The notes: generated by a model from the sequence alone, not told the origin. Positions 50,447-61,694 are shown, counted from the stretch's first letter. The stretch: 64,000 nucleotides of DNA from Pagrus major (GCF_040436345.1 NC_133219.1:17940958-18004957), one strand, 5' to 3'. Numbers and translations are program-made.

Positions 50447-53400
50447 CTGGGGGGATGAGAGAGGACATGGAGAAAAGGTGAGCAGGATTATTTAGGTAAT
50501 TGATTGAGTAGTAACTAGACAGTCATGTTTCAAGCAAAAATGCAAAACATTCCCTAGTTGCAGCTTCTCAATTCTGATGATTTGCTGCTTTTCACTGTCT
50601 AATGTGAAAGTTATCTGAAGATCTTTGGGTTTTGGACTGTCGGTCTAATAAAACAAGCAAGAAATCACTTCAGGCTTTAGGAAACTGCAGTGGATATTTT
50701 CCACTATTTTCTGACATTCTGAATGGATGGTCTGTCTCGTCCACTCGCAGGCTCAACCAGTGGCATGTTCCTATTCATAAGACATATTTATAAGATACAG
50801 GAAGTTATTGTCTTCACCTCAGGACTTCTTCCTACTCATTGTCCCTTAAGTCTATACTGAACTGGACAAAAGAGTGTTTCAGTATGCTGCTCTTTCTGCT
50901 TCTAATCAGTCACACTATTGCATAAATCTTCAGGAGGAGGTCTCACCAGATGTATTTAAAGTGATTCTAAGTGACCTGAAAGGAAGGACATCTCGCTGTG
51001 GATGTTTTGAATGTTGATGCTCGTTTTTGGTATTTTAATTTGGATTCTGTAAAATGCTCTTTGCTTTCAAAATAGTTCTGTTTATAATTCTTATTCATGT
51101 ATAGAAACAGGAATGGATTGGTGTAGATTATTCTTCACAACAGAAGAAACACAATAGTATTTGTTTACCACTGAGACTGTAGTTTGGCTTCAGTTGGTTG
51201 GGTTGACCTTGGTGGAGGTGTGCTTTGGGTGTGAGTGGCTGTGGCTGGAGACTCTGCCTTCTTCCCACTCCCTGCTCCAATAGTCTGAGCTACAAGGTCA
51301 AGAACAGACCGATCGAGAGACAGCCAGCCTGATGGTGGCCTGAGAAAGAAAGTGGAAAATATTAAATTTACTGTCATAGCTTACATAAGTTTTGGTAAAA
51401 GTATTTTTTTTTACTTTAAGATAAGGCTGATTTGAATCGTGTTTCTAATGGACAACAAAAACTTTCATTGCTGGTTTTGGTCCTTTCATGGGATTTGTTG
51501 ACTCATTCTTTGAACTCACCTGGTCGTGGGACCTTTTGCCCTCTGTTCAGCTCCCTCCCCCCTCAAAGGAGAACCCAAACTGGATCCAAAGAGCCTTCCC
51601 CAGCGCAGACCCTGTCCCTGAGAGGGGCTTTCCTCTTGGGCTGCAGCTTGGGCCCCAGACCCTGTAACCTTCAGAGGTTTTGTCTCTTTCTCCTGGTTGA
51701 CGACAGACTCTGGTGGGCTGCCCATCCATGAAGCCCTTCCCCTGGATCCAGCTGAGTCCCCGCTAGAGCTGCTGCTGCTTTTCCTGCTTCGATACCCCTC
51801 CCCTTCTTGGCTTGACTCGGCCCCCTCCACCACTCCCTCTCTGGTGGGCGGTAGCTGGCCGTGTCTTCTCTCTGATGACTTCTTTCTCTTCTCAGTCTTA
51901 ACAAACTTTGACCCTTCAGTGGATTGGTCGATGTAAACCTGGGAGGACTGCATGAGCTGGTACCACCAGCCCGCCTGTCTTTCTTGCCGCTGACGCCCCT
52001 CGTCAGACATATCCTTCTCTTTTCCCTTCCTTATGTCCTTCTCCCGTCCCTCCTCATCTTCTGCTTGGCTCTCCTGTCCTACGCCTTTCACTCTCTGCCC
52101 ACCCATTCCCCTCTCCTTCCAGAGATTTGCAAACCCTACGTCCGTCATTGTCTGTCTGCTAGCAGGCCCGGCGTTCATGCTCTCAGATGTTGCCCCGTCC
52201 TTCCTCAACCTTGAATTCCCTCCCTCTCTTCTCGACCCCACCCCTTCCATCCTGGGCCATGTACCCTCTCGTCTCAGCGCCGCCCTCTCTTTCTTCACTT
52301 CTGCACTCGAGTCTCTGACCATTTCGCTCACAGTGGTGCTCCATCCTCTCATGAGCTGGAAGGTGGAGCGAGTTGACTGGTCGACACTCTGGCCCGCAGA
52401 GCACAGCTGCTCCTTGCGACGGAGGTGCTCCTGGCCCTTCTGCAGGAGGTGTGGTTCAAACAGCAGGTCCAGGTCAAAGGGGAGGAGCGACAGTGGCTGC
52501 AGCAGGAGGAGGAGCTCCTCAAAGAGTGGCTGACACGCCCCCTGTGACAGGGGAAGGAAACCCCACGGGTTGTAGTGTGCTGCTATGATATCTAGGGAAA
52601 GAAGAACAAAACAGATTCAGAAGAACTATGACTTCATGCACATGTGGGCATCAAATACTGACACTATCTGGGTACTTGGAGATGGATAGATGATGCACAA
52701 CTTACCTTCATGTGTGTAGAGGTGATTGAACCAGAATTCCAAAGATTTTAGGCTGAAATATGACGAGACGCAAATGTTAACTAGGGATAAAAAGCCGGTC
52801 CTTACAAGGTCAAACACTTATTTTAGGCTGTAAAATGTAACAAAGCAAGTAGCTAAACTTGAGACCTTAGCAAACACTTACATGCAGGTTTATTTTTCAA
52901 TTTGCAGGCCTGTAACAAGTTACTGTAACAATCTGATGTTGCGATTCTAAATGACCTTAAACCTGCAATAACTTATTTTTGACCACTTAGTGGCAGCAGA
53001 AACAAGTTGTGAACACAACATTGAAATATTCCTTTGGAGACATATTTTTGTCCAACAGATGGCTCTTTAGCTGCTAAATGTTCCACCAGGTTCCTTCATC
53101 AGCTAGTCTCTGTCTGGGTTTTTAGAGAACAGCTGACCGCTGCTAATGAAAGCGACACTATGAGAGCAGTGAGAGTGAACCAAAACAGTAAAGTTGTGGG
53201 CTGCACAGCTAAAAAAATAGCTGACACTCAATTCAAAGCTCCAGAACTTCTCTTCAAGTTTGTCACCTTTCACATCATCACATTGTTTTCACATCATCCT
53301 CTAATTATTAGAGGATGATGTGAAAACAATGTGTATTAGAGTCTAATACATTGTTATTCTAAAAAATACTGATTATAGACACTTAAGAATACTTGGACGA

Positions 53401-56181
53401 CAATGACAGAACAAACCGGGATGAAGAAAAATGACTTACTTGAGCAAGCCGAAGATAAAGGCGTTGAGTCTCATGCTGTGGCTTGTGAGCTCTGAGAACT
53501 GGCTCACCTTTGAGAACAGACTGTGGAGAACACGGGTGGACGGGCCTGATGGACACAAACACACAGATATGTTACCATAACCACCTAATTTTTCTCTAAC
53601 CATCACCTCATTTGGTTACTATCATACAGTATATGTAATCTATAATCTATATACATGTAATTTCACCAGAAATCAGTCTGCAAAAACACATTTTGAAAGT
53701 TTTTTCAAACATTTACCGTTTCTGAAAATATGTAAAAATATGTAGTGACAATTCAAACAATTTTAAATGCAAAACAATGATGGGAAAAATGATTACTTAA
53801 AACTTCATTTTGTCAGGCTTCAAGCTGTGCACTTGTGGCTAGAGGTTAGCGTAGCTGCTACAGCGTCAGTTATATCAGAACTGTTCTCACCCAGTTGTGT
53901 GGACGCCTCCACCAGGCTCCAGGGCTGACAGCGCCGCTGTCCGATGATCAGGTCCAGCACGTAGGCCTTCAGACCGTCCTGCAGCACCTCATGCAGGGCC
54001 GGGCACAGGTACTTCAGGATGAGGTGACCCACATTGGGACTCACCCAGCTGTTCCCAAGTTTAGCCTGGCAGGGTGGCAGAGAAACATGAGAGAATAAAG
54101 AATGAAAATGAAAGTAAACAAACAGGGAATTGGAAGGTTTGATGTGGGATCAAAGATACAGAATGACGCAACACTTTTGGTCCATTTTTTGCCGAAACTA
54201 GAACCAGAAAGTAAATAATTGTCTGTTTGCGTAAGCTTTAAATCAACAAATGATTAAAGCCTCTTTTTTGCCTTATTTGTTCTCTGGATTAGTTTGATCT
54301 GTAGCCTGGTTTACTAACTGTCTGTGGAAATAAAGCTCTGTGGACACAATAAACACATTATGCATCAGAAATTCAGATTCCCAGTTGCAGCTAATGTAGA
54401 AAGCAAAAGTCACAAAGGACCAATTATATTTCTGAAAATGTTTATTGTGTTGTTGCGGCTTATGTGCTGTATAATTTATCACATAACAGAGAGGACATAT
54501 ACCTCAAACAAACTTATGCACACTGGAGCCCTAAACATGATGTTACTGACAGTACTTGCTGCTGCACATCTGGGAAAGGCCAAATCCTTAAAAGAATGAA
54601 TATTGAATGGAGATTTTATACACTAACATATGCATCAATTGAACCAAGACAAAGAGTAATACAAGAAAACATATGGCGCCCCATTAGCTTGAAACTAATG
54701 CAATTTACCAACTAGAAGGTTTTATGTTTCCTTGTACTTTACAACACTCCAGCCGTTTTAATAAGTTGTTGCTCAAAGGCTGGTATAGCCTCTAAATCTT
54801 GCTGTGTGAGTTTTCATCAGCCAGTAGAATCAGCCTACAAAAGAACGGTGTATTAGCAGTCAAGCAGTCATTAGTAGTCATCATCCGATCTACATAAAAC
54901 TCCTACCTTCACATCTGGGTCTCGACTGGTGCCAAAGTGTGCCACAATCAGATCCACCGCTGTGTTCACGGCTTTCACCAAACCTGACAGAATTAAAAGA
55001 GGAAAAAATGAAGAAAGAGTTAATTATCCTTTTTGTCCACAAGTACCAAATGCCTTTGCAACAAATGTCACTTCATGCAAGTGTCTTTTAAATCCATGAT
55101 TTAGTTTTTTGTTTTACCCTCCTCTGTGAGAGGCATTAAGATCCAAATTTAGCACTCATTTTGCTGTAGCCTTTGCTGTGTTTTTGCTCGCAATCTGCAT
55201 GATTTCACTGTTTGATTTACTACGGCAGCCATTCGTTGTGCAATGAACAGCTGGGACTGCCTTCTAGGGATTTGTCTGCTGTCAGCCTGCTTGGAAAATA
55301 ACACAAAATGTACTGATGCCGAAATCGCAAAGAAAGTAACAAAACATTTACAAACTCTAACTCCTACTGAGCATAAAGTGTTTTAGCCTTAATTAAAATT
55401 ACAATAATACACACGTGGGCCAAACTGGGCGTTTTGTCTAGTGCGTCCATTCAGTAAATTTCTCTGGGACGCAATGTATCTGGAATGAAAGATGAACAGG
55501 CTCAGTAAATCTGTCCCTCAGTGTCCTGCTCAAGTACACTTCAGCAGTGCAGGTATTGGTCCACATAGGGAGGTAAACCTGGACGATCCACTTGAAGGAT
55601 CGTTATATGACACCCTGCTGCTTCAAGAGGCCCCAAATTACTCTCCCCACTGTCAAGTATCCCTGTCTGCAGTGAGAGGCACTTGATTTAACCACCTTTC
55701 AACAACACAATTTCACTCCCTGTATGTGATTCTGCTGTGTCATAGTATTATTTTGTGGCTCATGGTACAAACCAGTGTCTTCCTCTACTGGCAACAGTTC
55801 GAGGCTGATCTCCATATTAGAAAGAAAATCAAGTCTGTCGGACAAATCACGACAAACAGCTCCCTTTAATGGATTTGTTTGTTTGAGACGCAACTTTTGC
55901 AGTCATTGTTAGGGTTAGGGTTTGCTGCATGTATTAAAGAGATCTAATTCATCACACCAAGTCTGTAATTCTTCAGAGTACGAGCAACATGATTTTTTTT
56001 GTTAAATCTCTATGTATCTTGTTCCATTTCTGACTATATATAGAAGTCAGCTACATGACCTATAGCTACATGAAATATCAATACAAATACTGCATCAGTA
56101 CTCTCACACAGCAGGGAATGCATACAAGAAAAACAGCTCACCGTTTTAGTCGTTTAACATTTAGCAATTAAATATTTATAG

Positions 56182-56231
<50 letters not shown>

Positions 56232-58758
56232 GCACGCACAGCCTCACCTCTCTTCTGCGTCAGGTCCACAGAGATGTGGGACTGAGAGGAAGAGCAGGAG
56301 GAGGAGGAAGTTGAAGCATCAGGGGAGAGGCAGAACTCTTCTGGAGGTTTCTCAGTCAGGGAGAAGTAGTCCGGCAGGAAGTCGCTGTAGCTCTGCTGCA
56401 GCTTAGCTGATTGGCCCACTGCTGAGACACACACACATACACAGATGATCAGACACACATATAAAACACACACTACCACTTCTAAAAGCAGGAGAAGTTG
56501 AGTTTTTGAGAAACATCTCTAACATATTTGTTCTCCAGTGGTCCCTACAGCAATATTCTGTCACTGACCCTCAGATAATGCATTCCTTGAAACTAAACCT
56601 CCTTAAAAAATCGTTACTACTTTACGTATTTGTTCCAACACTGTCAGTAAAATCATGAGCACCGTTGAGCCGTCCCTGCGCATGACCAGAGAAGGCTGAC
56701 GGGAAATCGAACACATTCCGTCTGGCAAGCCGTGGCCCTCCGCCCCTTCGGGTCTCCAGGCTACCCGTGTGGCCCCCTGAGACCCTCTCCACTCCCAGAG
56801 GGTTTCGACGACGATACTCCTTCCATTTGAGAGCCTGGGGAGAGAGGTGGTGTGCTGTTGGGGAGGGGCGGTGTCAGGGTTATGATCAAGGGTTGGGTGA
56901 GGATTAGAGGATGGATTTTTGAGTAGAAGGATAAAAGAAATATATGGGACGAAAGTAGGTGGAAAAGGTGAAGAGAGGACAGGAGAAGATTTAGGTCCAT
57001 GCATGACGGGAGAGAAGAAAGAGAAAAATACAGAGCTTAGCTCCAATATCTGTATTACACAGAACTTAATAACTTTCACTTAAGTGAAACCCCAGGCAGC
57101 CATCTGTTGTTTTATCAAAAGAGCAAAGCACTAATACGGTAAAGATTATGTGTTTCATTCTTTGGGAAGGGCCGATGAGGATGAATTCACATCAAAGATG
57201 AATCATATCAGAATCAAACAGACAACTGAAACTTTCCATCATGTGCGCCAAACTTGACTGTACGACCACTTGCGCAACAGAAGTTGTACATGACTTTAGT
57301 ACCTTTTAATGTTTGGAGATTCTATTATCAAGAGACCTTGTGTATAGTTAAATGAAGTGCAGTGAAACAGAGGAACAAAACAGCAAAGATGATCATAGTC
57401 ATAAAGTTGAAAGAAAAAGTAGCAGGTAAAGTATTGAATGTAGAACCCAGTTTTTACTGTGGTGATGAGACTGACAACAGACACTGCCTTGTCTTCATTT
57501 GTTTTGCATTCTTAGCATCATCCTTAGAAACAACAAACGACTAAGCAAACAGCTGACAAGAACATTTCAAAAAGATCTCAAAGGATCAGATTTTCCAGGT
57601 TTCCACCCAAAATGAGTCAGAAACCAAAACAAAATTTCACGCAAACCTCAAAACAGTTGTGAACCCTGATGAAGATAACTTCAATGTTGTTGCTGCTCGT
57701 TGCCGTTCAAGGTCCGATATTATGCTCCTTTTCAGCTCTCAGAGATCTGAGCAGGCCACCGCGTTTCCACTACAACTCTGTCCACAGCCTTGCTAATGGG
57801 GACTGTATACTCGTGACATCACTACCTTACAGAAGTGCTGACGGTTCATTTGAAGGCACAGTGTCTGAATACAGGCTGTGTACATTTATCAATAGATTGA
57901 GTGATTTGATACTTTCACAGAATCTATATGGCACCTACACCTGCTTTATAACCAAAAAGGCAGGAAATGTCACTTTCTACAATATGGGACCTTTAAGATT
58001 TTAACCTTCATTTTCTTCAGGACATTTTATTGTGAGAACATCCTATGAATAATTCTTTTTGAACCCACCATTATGTGTCCTTGCTCCGGGTCCTTTGCTT
58101 CCCTCCATGTGATTTCCGGAGTCCAGACAGCCCAGCGGGCTCAGTGTGTCACTGTGCAGTGCTGGTAAACTGGCCAGAGCTCCCCCATGGAAACAGTGTC
58201 CTTGCACTGCTGGCAGTGTCGGTGGCACTGTCCCTCTTTTCACCCCCAGGGATGGAGGTGGAGGGGTAGATGGTAGCTGCACGGAGCCCCCTCCCTGCTT
58301 TCCTGTTGGTGGGGTGTGCAGGTGGCCGAGGCCTGCTGAAAGCGGGCAGGAGAGGCTGTGTGCCGGCTGAGGGCTCGGGGTGCAGGTGGAGCAGGTCCCA
58401 GAGCTGGGAGCGCCCTGAACCCGAACCGGGGAGTAGCTCCCAAGAGGTGAAGGTCGTACTGATCCAGGAGGAGGGGCTGCTGCCACCAGAGTCCCCTGGT
58501 ACCTGTGCACATTCTCAGCTGCATCTTCATTGTCTTCACCCACTGGACCTCCAGAGTCAGAACCAGAGCCAGAGCTGGAGCGTGCCTGCATCCCAGAGAC
58601 GTAGCCTGTGAGCAGGGGCAGCAGAGGCTTGGGCTGCGGGGGTTTGGAAGCGAACTGGTGGTGGAAGGTGAAGGGCTGGATGGGGAGGGTGGTGGGACGC
58701 TGGTCCTTCCTGTACCGGACCACTGCTGGGCGGCTGTCTGAGGAACTAGAGAGACCAC
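50239..58758 (-). CDS. rusc2: rusc2 (iporin), C-terminal ten coding exons; 5' part outside the window
   Basis: Ten minus-strand exons (58069-58758, 56663-56854, 56248-56421, 54907-54983, 53891-54065, 53440-53545, 52706-52752, 51520-52591, 51169-51339, 50239-50446) join in one frame to about 970 codons, roughly the last two-thirds of RUN and SH3 domain-containing protein 2. Diagnostic segments are [68 protein letters not shown], a complete RUN domain, [14 protein letters not shown] and a C-terminal SH3 domain. Their order equals human RUSC2 as I recall it and differs from RUSC1. The protein is a cytoplasmic adaptor reported to bind Rab1 and Rab35 and to act in vesicle and lysosome transport. 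All exon phases agree except that the donor of the second exon is ambiguous (56663, or about 20 nt further). The large upstream exon typical of the gene was not found before 64000. Confidence 0.95.
50555..50745 (+). repeat. Dispersed fish repeat in rusc2 last intron
   Basis: gcagcttctcaattctgatg, gatttgctgcttttcactgt, tctttgggttttggactgt and cactattttctgacattc follow the order of the repeat also seen at 16.6 and 59.1 kb. Confidence 0.6.
51169..51339 (-). CDS. rusc2: rusc2 penultimate coding exon
   Basis: A 171-nt exon, phase 2 in and phase 2 out. It encodes [20 protein letters not shown] and a Pro/Thr/Ser-rich linker before the SH3 domain. The donor is CAGTG|gtaaac. The open frame appears to end in Trp-stop only because the donor's TAA is read through. 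Confidence 0.9.
51520..52591 (-). CDS. rusc2: rusc2 large exon: end of RUN domain and charged linker
   Basis: A 1,072-nt exon, acceptor ttccctag and donor AG|gtgagt. After the RUN end come [20 protein letters not shown], an Arg/Glu/Lys/Gly-rich low-complexity stretch, the conserved [14 protein letters not shown] and VVEGAE motifs, WMGSPPESV and [10 protein letters not shown]. The antisense strand is open for 166 codons because of the exon's biased composition; this is not a gene. Confidence 0.93.
52480..54983 (-). CDS. rusc2: rusc2 RUN domain (four small exons plus the start of a large one)
   Basis: The RUN domain is spread over 54907-54983 ([20 protein letters not shown]), 53891-54065 ([45 protein letters not shown]), 53440-53545 ([19 protein letters not shown]), 52706-52752 ([15 protein letters not shown]) and the first codons of 52591-51520 ([25 protein letters not shown]). 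RUN domains are helical modules that contact Rab- and Arl-type GTPase systems. All helices of the family pattern appear present, with no frameshift or stop. The left limit given is approximate. Confidence 0.92.
53279..53333. repeat. Perfect 27-bp inverted repeat with a one-base centre
   Basis: Bases 53279-53305 are the exact reverse complement of 53307-53333, with a single T at 53306 between them. A second small perfect inverted repeat (9-bp arms, 53332-53350, centre 53341) overlaps its right end. Both lie in a rusc2 intron, about 105 nt downstream of the 53440-53545 exon on the transcribed strand. Confidence 0.95.
56186..56240. repeat. (CA)n microsatellite adjoining a rusc2 exon
   Basis: About 22 CA units followed by CACG variants, starting roughly 10-20 nt into the intron after the exon ending at 56248. 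On the rusc2 transcript it reads as a UG repeat. Confidence 0.97.
56248..56421 (-). CDS. rusc2: rusc2 exon: [15 protein letters not shown] segment, frame-neutral
   Basis: A 174-nt exon (58 codons' worth, phase 1 in and out) encoding [28 protein letters not shown], a serine run and [12 protein letters not shown]. The acceptor is tctcagcag, a tandem NAGNAG site that could add or drop one residue. UG-rich repeats flank both ends: tgtgtatgtgtgtgtg before it and a long (GT)n from about 20 nt after the donor. Skipping would keep the reading frame. Confidence 0.92.
56663..56854 (-). CDS. rusc2: rusc2 exon: [20 protein letters not shown] segment
   Basis: The acceptor is caacag before 56854. A second AG 20 nt downstream (ccccag) gives the wrong phase with the preceding exon and would lead to a stop. 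The exon encodes the conserved [15 protein letters not shown] block and ends in GRLN. The downstream boundary is uncertain: phase requires one leftover base, satisfied by G|gtgctc (56663) or A|gtgttg about 20 nt further, both weak. The stronger-looking TAC|gtaaag at 56625 is in the wrong phase. Confidence 0.8.
56855..58068 (-). other. rusc2 intron
   Basis: 1.2 kb between the two proline-rich-region exons, with GT/AG ends. It contains a dispersed element at about 57795-58003, which makes up the 3' part of a plus-strand 111-codon open frame (57669-58004). Confidence 0.75.
57795..58003 (-). repeat. Dispersed fish element within a rusc2 intron
   Basis: Read on the minus strand it begins taaaggtcccatattgtaga and continues aagtgacatttcc, tataaagcaggtgtaggtgc, ctgtgaaagtatcaaatcac and cacagcctgtattcag. 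I recognise this as a frequent element in percomorph introns. Non-coding. Confidence 0.6.
58069..58758 (-). CDS. rusc2: rusc2 exon: proline/serine-rich region
   Basis: A 690-nt exon, acceptor gctcatccag and donor AATG|gtgggt, phase 1 in and phase 1 out. It encodes GLSSSSDS, the highly conserved [19 protein letters not shown] block, [16 protein letters not shown] and [12 protein letters not shown], with long Pro/Ser/Gly runs expected to be disordered. Another frame is open for 176 codons (58240-58770) but lacks any RUSC2 similarity and is a compositional shadow. Confidence 0.93.
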
Positions 58759-59087
58759 CTGGATGAGCACAAGAAGAACAATTAGGATGGAGAAAAGATA
58801 GAAGAGTCACATCTGACAGCAACATTTACAAAGAAATATGTAGAATAGAAGCAGTCAATGCTGCAACTTATGACTGTTTTCATTATTATGACATACAAAC
58901 CTCTTAGTATAACACAATATGATATAACTCATCAGCAACACAAACTACAGCCTCAAAAATTAACCCAAAGTTGAATCAACACCTTTCTAAACAAAAAACG
59001 AACAATATAACCTTTATGAAGGGAGGATTTATGGCAGGACTTGTGTATTAAATATGAACAAAGTTTGCCACAGTAGAGGAAAGGGCT

Positions 59088-59380
59088 GCAAGTGACGATT
59101 ATTTTCATTGTTGATTAATCTGAGGATGATTTTCTCGATTAATCGATTCGTTGTTTGGTCTATAAAATGTCAGTAAATGGGGAAAAATGTAGATCAGGGT
59201 TTCCCAAAGCCTACGATGACGTCCTCAGAAGTCTTGTTTTGTCCACAACCCAAAGATACAGTGTACAGTCTACTGTCACAGTGGAGTAAATAAACCAGAA
59301 CAAGTTCAATGATCTAAAACAGAGCAAATGCTCACATTTCAGAAGCTGGAACCAGTGACTGAACAAATGAATAAGTATGT
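59088..59380 (+). repeat. Dispersed fish repeat
   Basis: gctgcaagtgacgattattt, tcgattaatcgattcgttg, tttggtctataaaatgtcag, gggtttcccaaagcc and acaacccaaagatacagtgt, then cacatttcagaagctggaac, follow the order of a very common teleost repeat. Confidence 0.65.
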
Positions 59381-59546
59381 ATTAGTTTTACTTCTAGTTC
59401 TTGACTCATCGGTTAATCCACAAATCCTTTCAGCAGTATAAACATGAAGTTTAGCAGAAAATTGCCCAGTCACGAGTCACAAAGATCAGCAGACCTTATC
59501 ATAGACAGCCATGCTGCTGTTAGACATTGCTCTGACAGGCCCACGT

Positions 59547-59588
<42 letters not shown>

Positions 59589-59632
59589 ACACACAAACAC
59601 ATTTAGAGAAACACACACACAGACACACACAC
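59547..59632. repeat. (CA)n microsatellite, interrupted
   Basis: A pure CA run to about 59582, then CA mixed with CACAGA and TACACA units. Confidence 0.95.
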
Positions 59633-60048
59633 ATAGACTAAACCTGGAGTCACTGCGTCAGGAGGGATACCAGCGAGGAGGAGAAGCCTTTCTCTGCACT
59701 TCTTGTTCTCTGCCTCTGAGTCAGTATCTGTGTGTTATGTGTGTGTTATGTGTGTGTGACTGTGTGTGTGTTCCTAGATCCAGTGCAGTGTTTGACAGAC
59801 AGAAGCGCGTGTGACGTAGACGGTGTTGCGCAAGCTGTTTGTCACCCTAAGGCCGGCCCACTGATGCCACCTGAGCTGGGTGCAGTCACGCCTCTCTGCC
59901 ACAGAGGGCGACGTTGAGCTGCTGTAGAAACACGATGAAAGGAGGAGGGAGGGAGGAACGCTACACACCCAGCAGGCCTGAGCTCCCACTGGGGATGGAG
60001 GAGACAAACACTCCCTGCTTGTCTCTCTTATATCTGCTCCGTCATCCT

Positions 60049-60190
60049 TTTAATTGACTTTTTTTTTTCTTTTTCTTTTCCTCTTCCTCTCCATCTCTCG
60101 TTTTCTCTCCTCAGCTGCCTCCCCTCTCTCCCGTTTCCATTTGCTACTTCCCTGCCTCCCCTCTTTCTCCTCAGCTCCTCTCCTGTCTCA
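60049..60190. repeat. Pyrimidine-rich tract, about 140 nt
   Basis: Almost entirely C and T on the plus strand (ttttctttttcttttcctct and ctgcctcccctctctcccg). It has no simple repeat unit. Confidence 0.85.
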
Positions 60191-61694
60191 CAAATGAATC
60201 CATTAGACGGCCGAGGGTTTTCCTTTTGCAGCTCCGATGCTTTATGTTAGCATCATTAGCAACTGCTTCCCAAAGGCTTTTAAAGAGGCCTGTATGCTGC
60301 GGTGAAACAACGCAGCTGACTCCAGTGAAGTCTGATGAATAATATATGTAGTGAGAAGCTGCACAGCCTCTCATTATAATCTTAAATCATCACAGCCGGT
60401 ATGAATACAATGTTAGAGGATGTTTTTGAGGCATGTGAAAGACACATGTTGTTAGAGATGACCCATTTCCTTTAATCTGTTTATCTCTTTATTGTTAACG
60501 TTGTCTTCTTGGTCTCTCTTTTGTTCGAGCATCTGTACTGCAACAGTAACCAACTGTTAATTATCTTATAATTATCATATAATAATTATCATCTATATAT
60601 GTATATATGTATATGTATATACATATATACATATATATATAATATTGTTTTTTTTCTTTTCCCTGTTTGAAAATCTAGAGAGGGAATATGTGATTAGGGC
60701 CTAAAGTAAGTATTATTTTCAGTATCGCTTAATCTGCAGATTATTTACTTAAAGGGGCAATATGTAAGAACTTAAGCTGAAAACCTTCAGAAATTAACTA
60801 AGATTATCATCAGAATGTAAAGAAATTTTTGTCATAAGTTTTGTCATAAATGCTGACTTTTAAAATCTCTCTCTAACCCTTGTTATTGACTCCTTTTTGA
60901 CATGGGCAGTAAAGAAGTTAATCATTCTGCAGGGGTGGCTTGAAAGAGTTGGGTAGACGTCTACATAGTTTGAGTTTTTTTCTCAAAAGTGGTTTTGGGT
61001 GGAGTCAGCCTAGGAATGCGTACCCGCATTCCTGCATACTGACCTACATGTAGTCCATACTGTTTCTAAAATGCTCATTTAATGCTTGAGTTACAAAACA
61101 ACCCTTCCATAATCTAGCAAACAAATCCAGAACCGGTAAATGAAGCAGAAAATGGTTTGTTTACACTTGTGGAGGCTGGTAATGGTGACCTGAGGGCAGG
61201 AGGGTTCATTTTGAATGAAGCTGTTGTGATGCATTTTAAATCATTATAAACAGAGCTTTTATTAAGTTCACTGAAAATCACTTGCTCTTAGGATTTTGTT
61301 TTAAAATGAACGATTACCACCACGCGAACAGATCCTTTTAGTTAACTCTTTCAGGGGTTTGGATCAAAATTTACACCAACACCTTTTCCCTTTTACAGGT
61401 GTTAACAAAATGGTGAAGCTGACACCAACTGACAAAGATGATTTGCATTTCTAAGCTGTTTTGTCTAAATAATTACCTGAAGAAGCCAAGAGGGAGTCTG
61501 TTAACGAAAAACTCATCATTACAAATTTGTATAAAGAGATTCAATTTCATCAAATGCTCCTCAAAGGATTTTGGGAGCTCCAGCTTGTATAAAACTGTAA
61601 AAGGGGACAGCTGGAGCTTCCTGGACATTCCTCTCCTGGTGCACTCACTATTCACTGTCGCTGGTCTTATTCCAATGGAATTTCAAGCTCTCGC

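Noticed and set aside
52033..52533. 166-codon plus-strand open frame
   Set aside because: It is exactly antisense to the large rusc2 exon, whose biased composition suppresses stops. No recognisable domain.
58240..58770. 176-codon minus-strand frame
   Set aside because: Alternate frame of the rusc2 proline-rich exon. The other frame carries the conserved RUSC2 blocks and joins neighbouring exons in phase.
60590..60642. Palindromic TATA/CATA-rich stretch
   Set aside because: Alternating purine-pyrimidine AT-rich sequence is self-complementary by composition. Not comparable to the hairpin at 53279.
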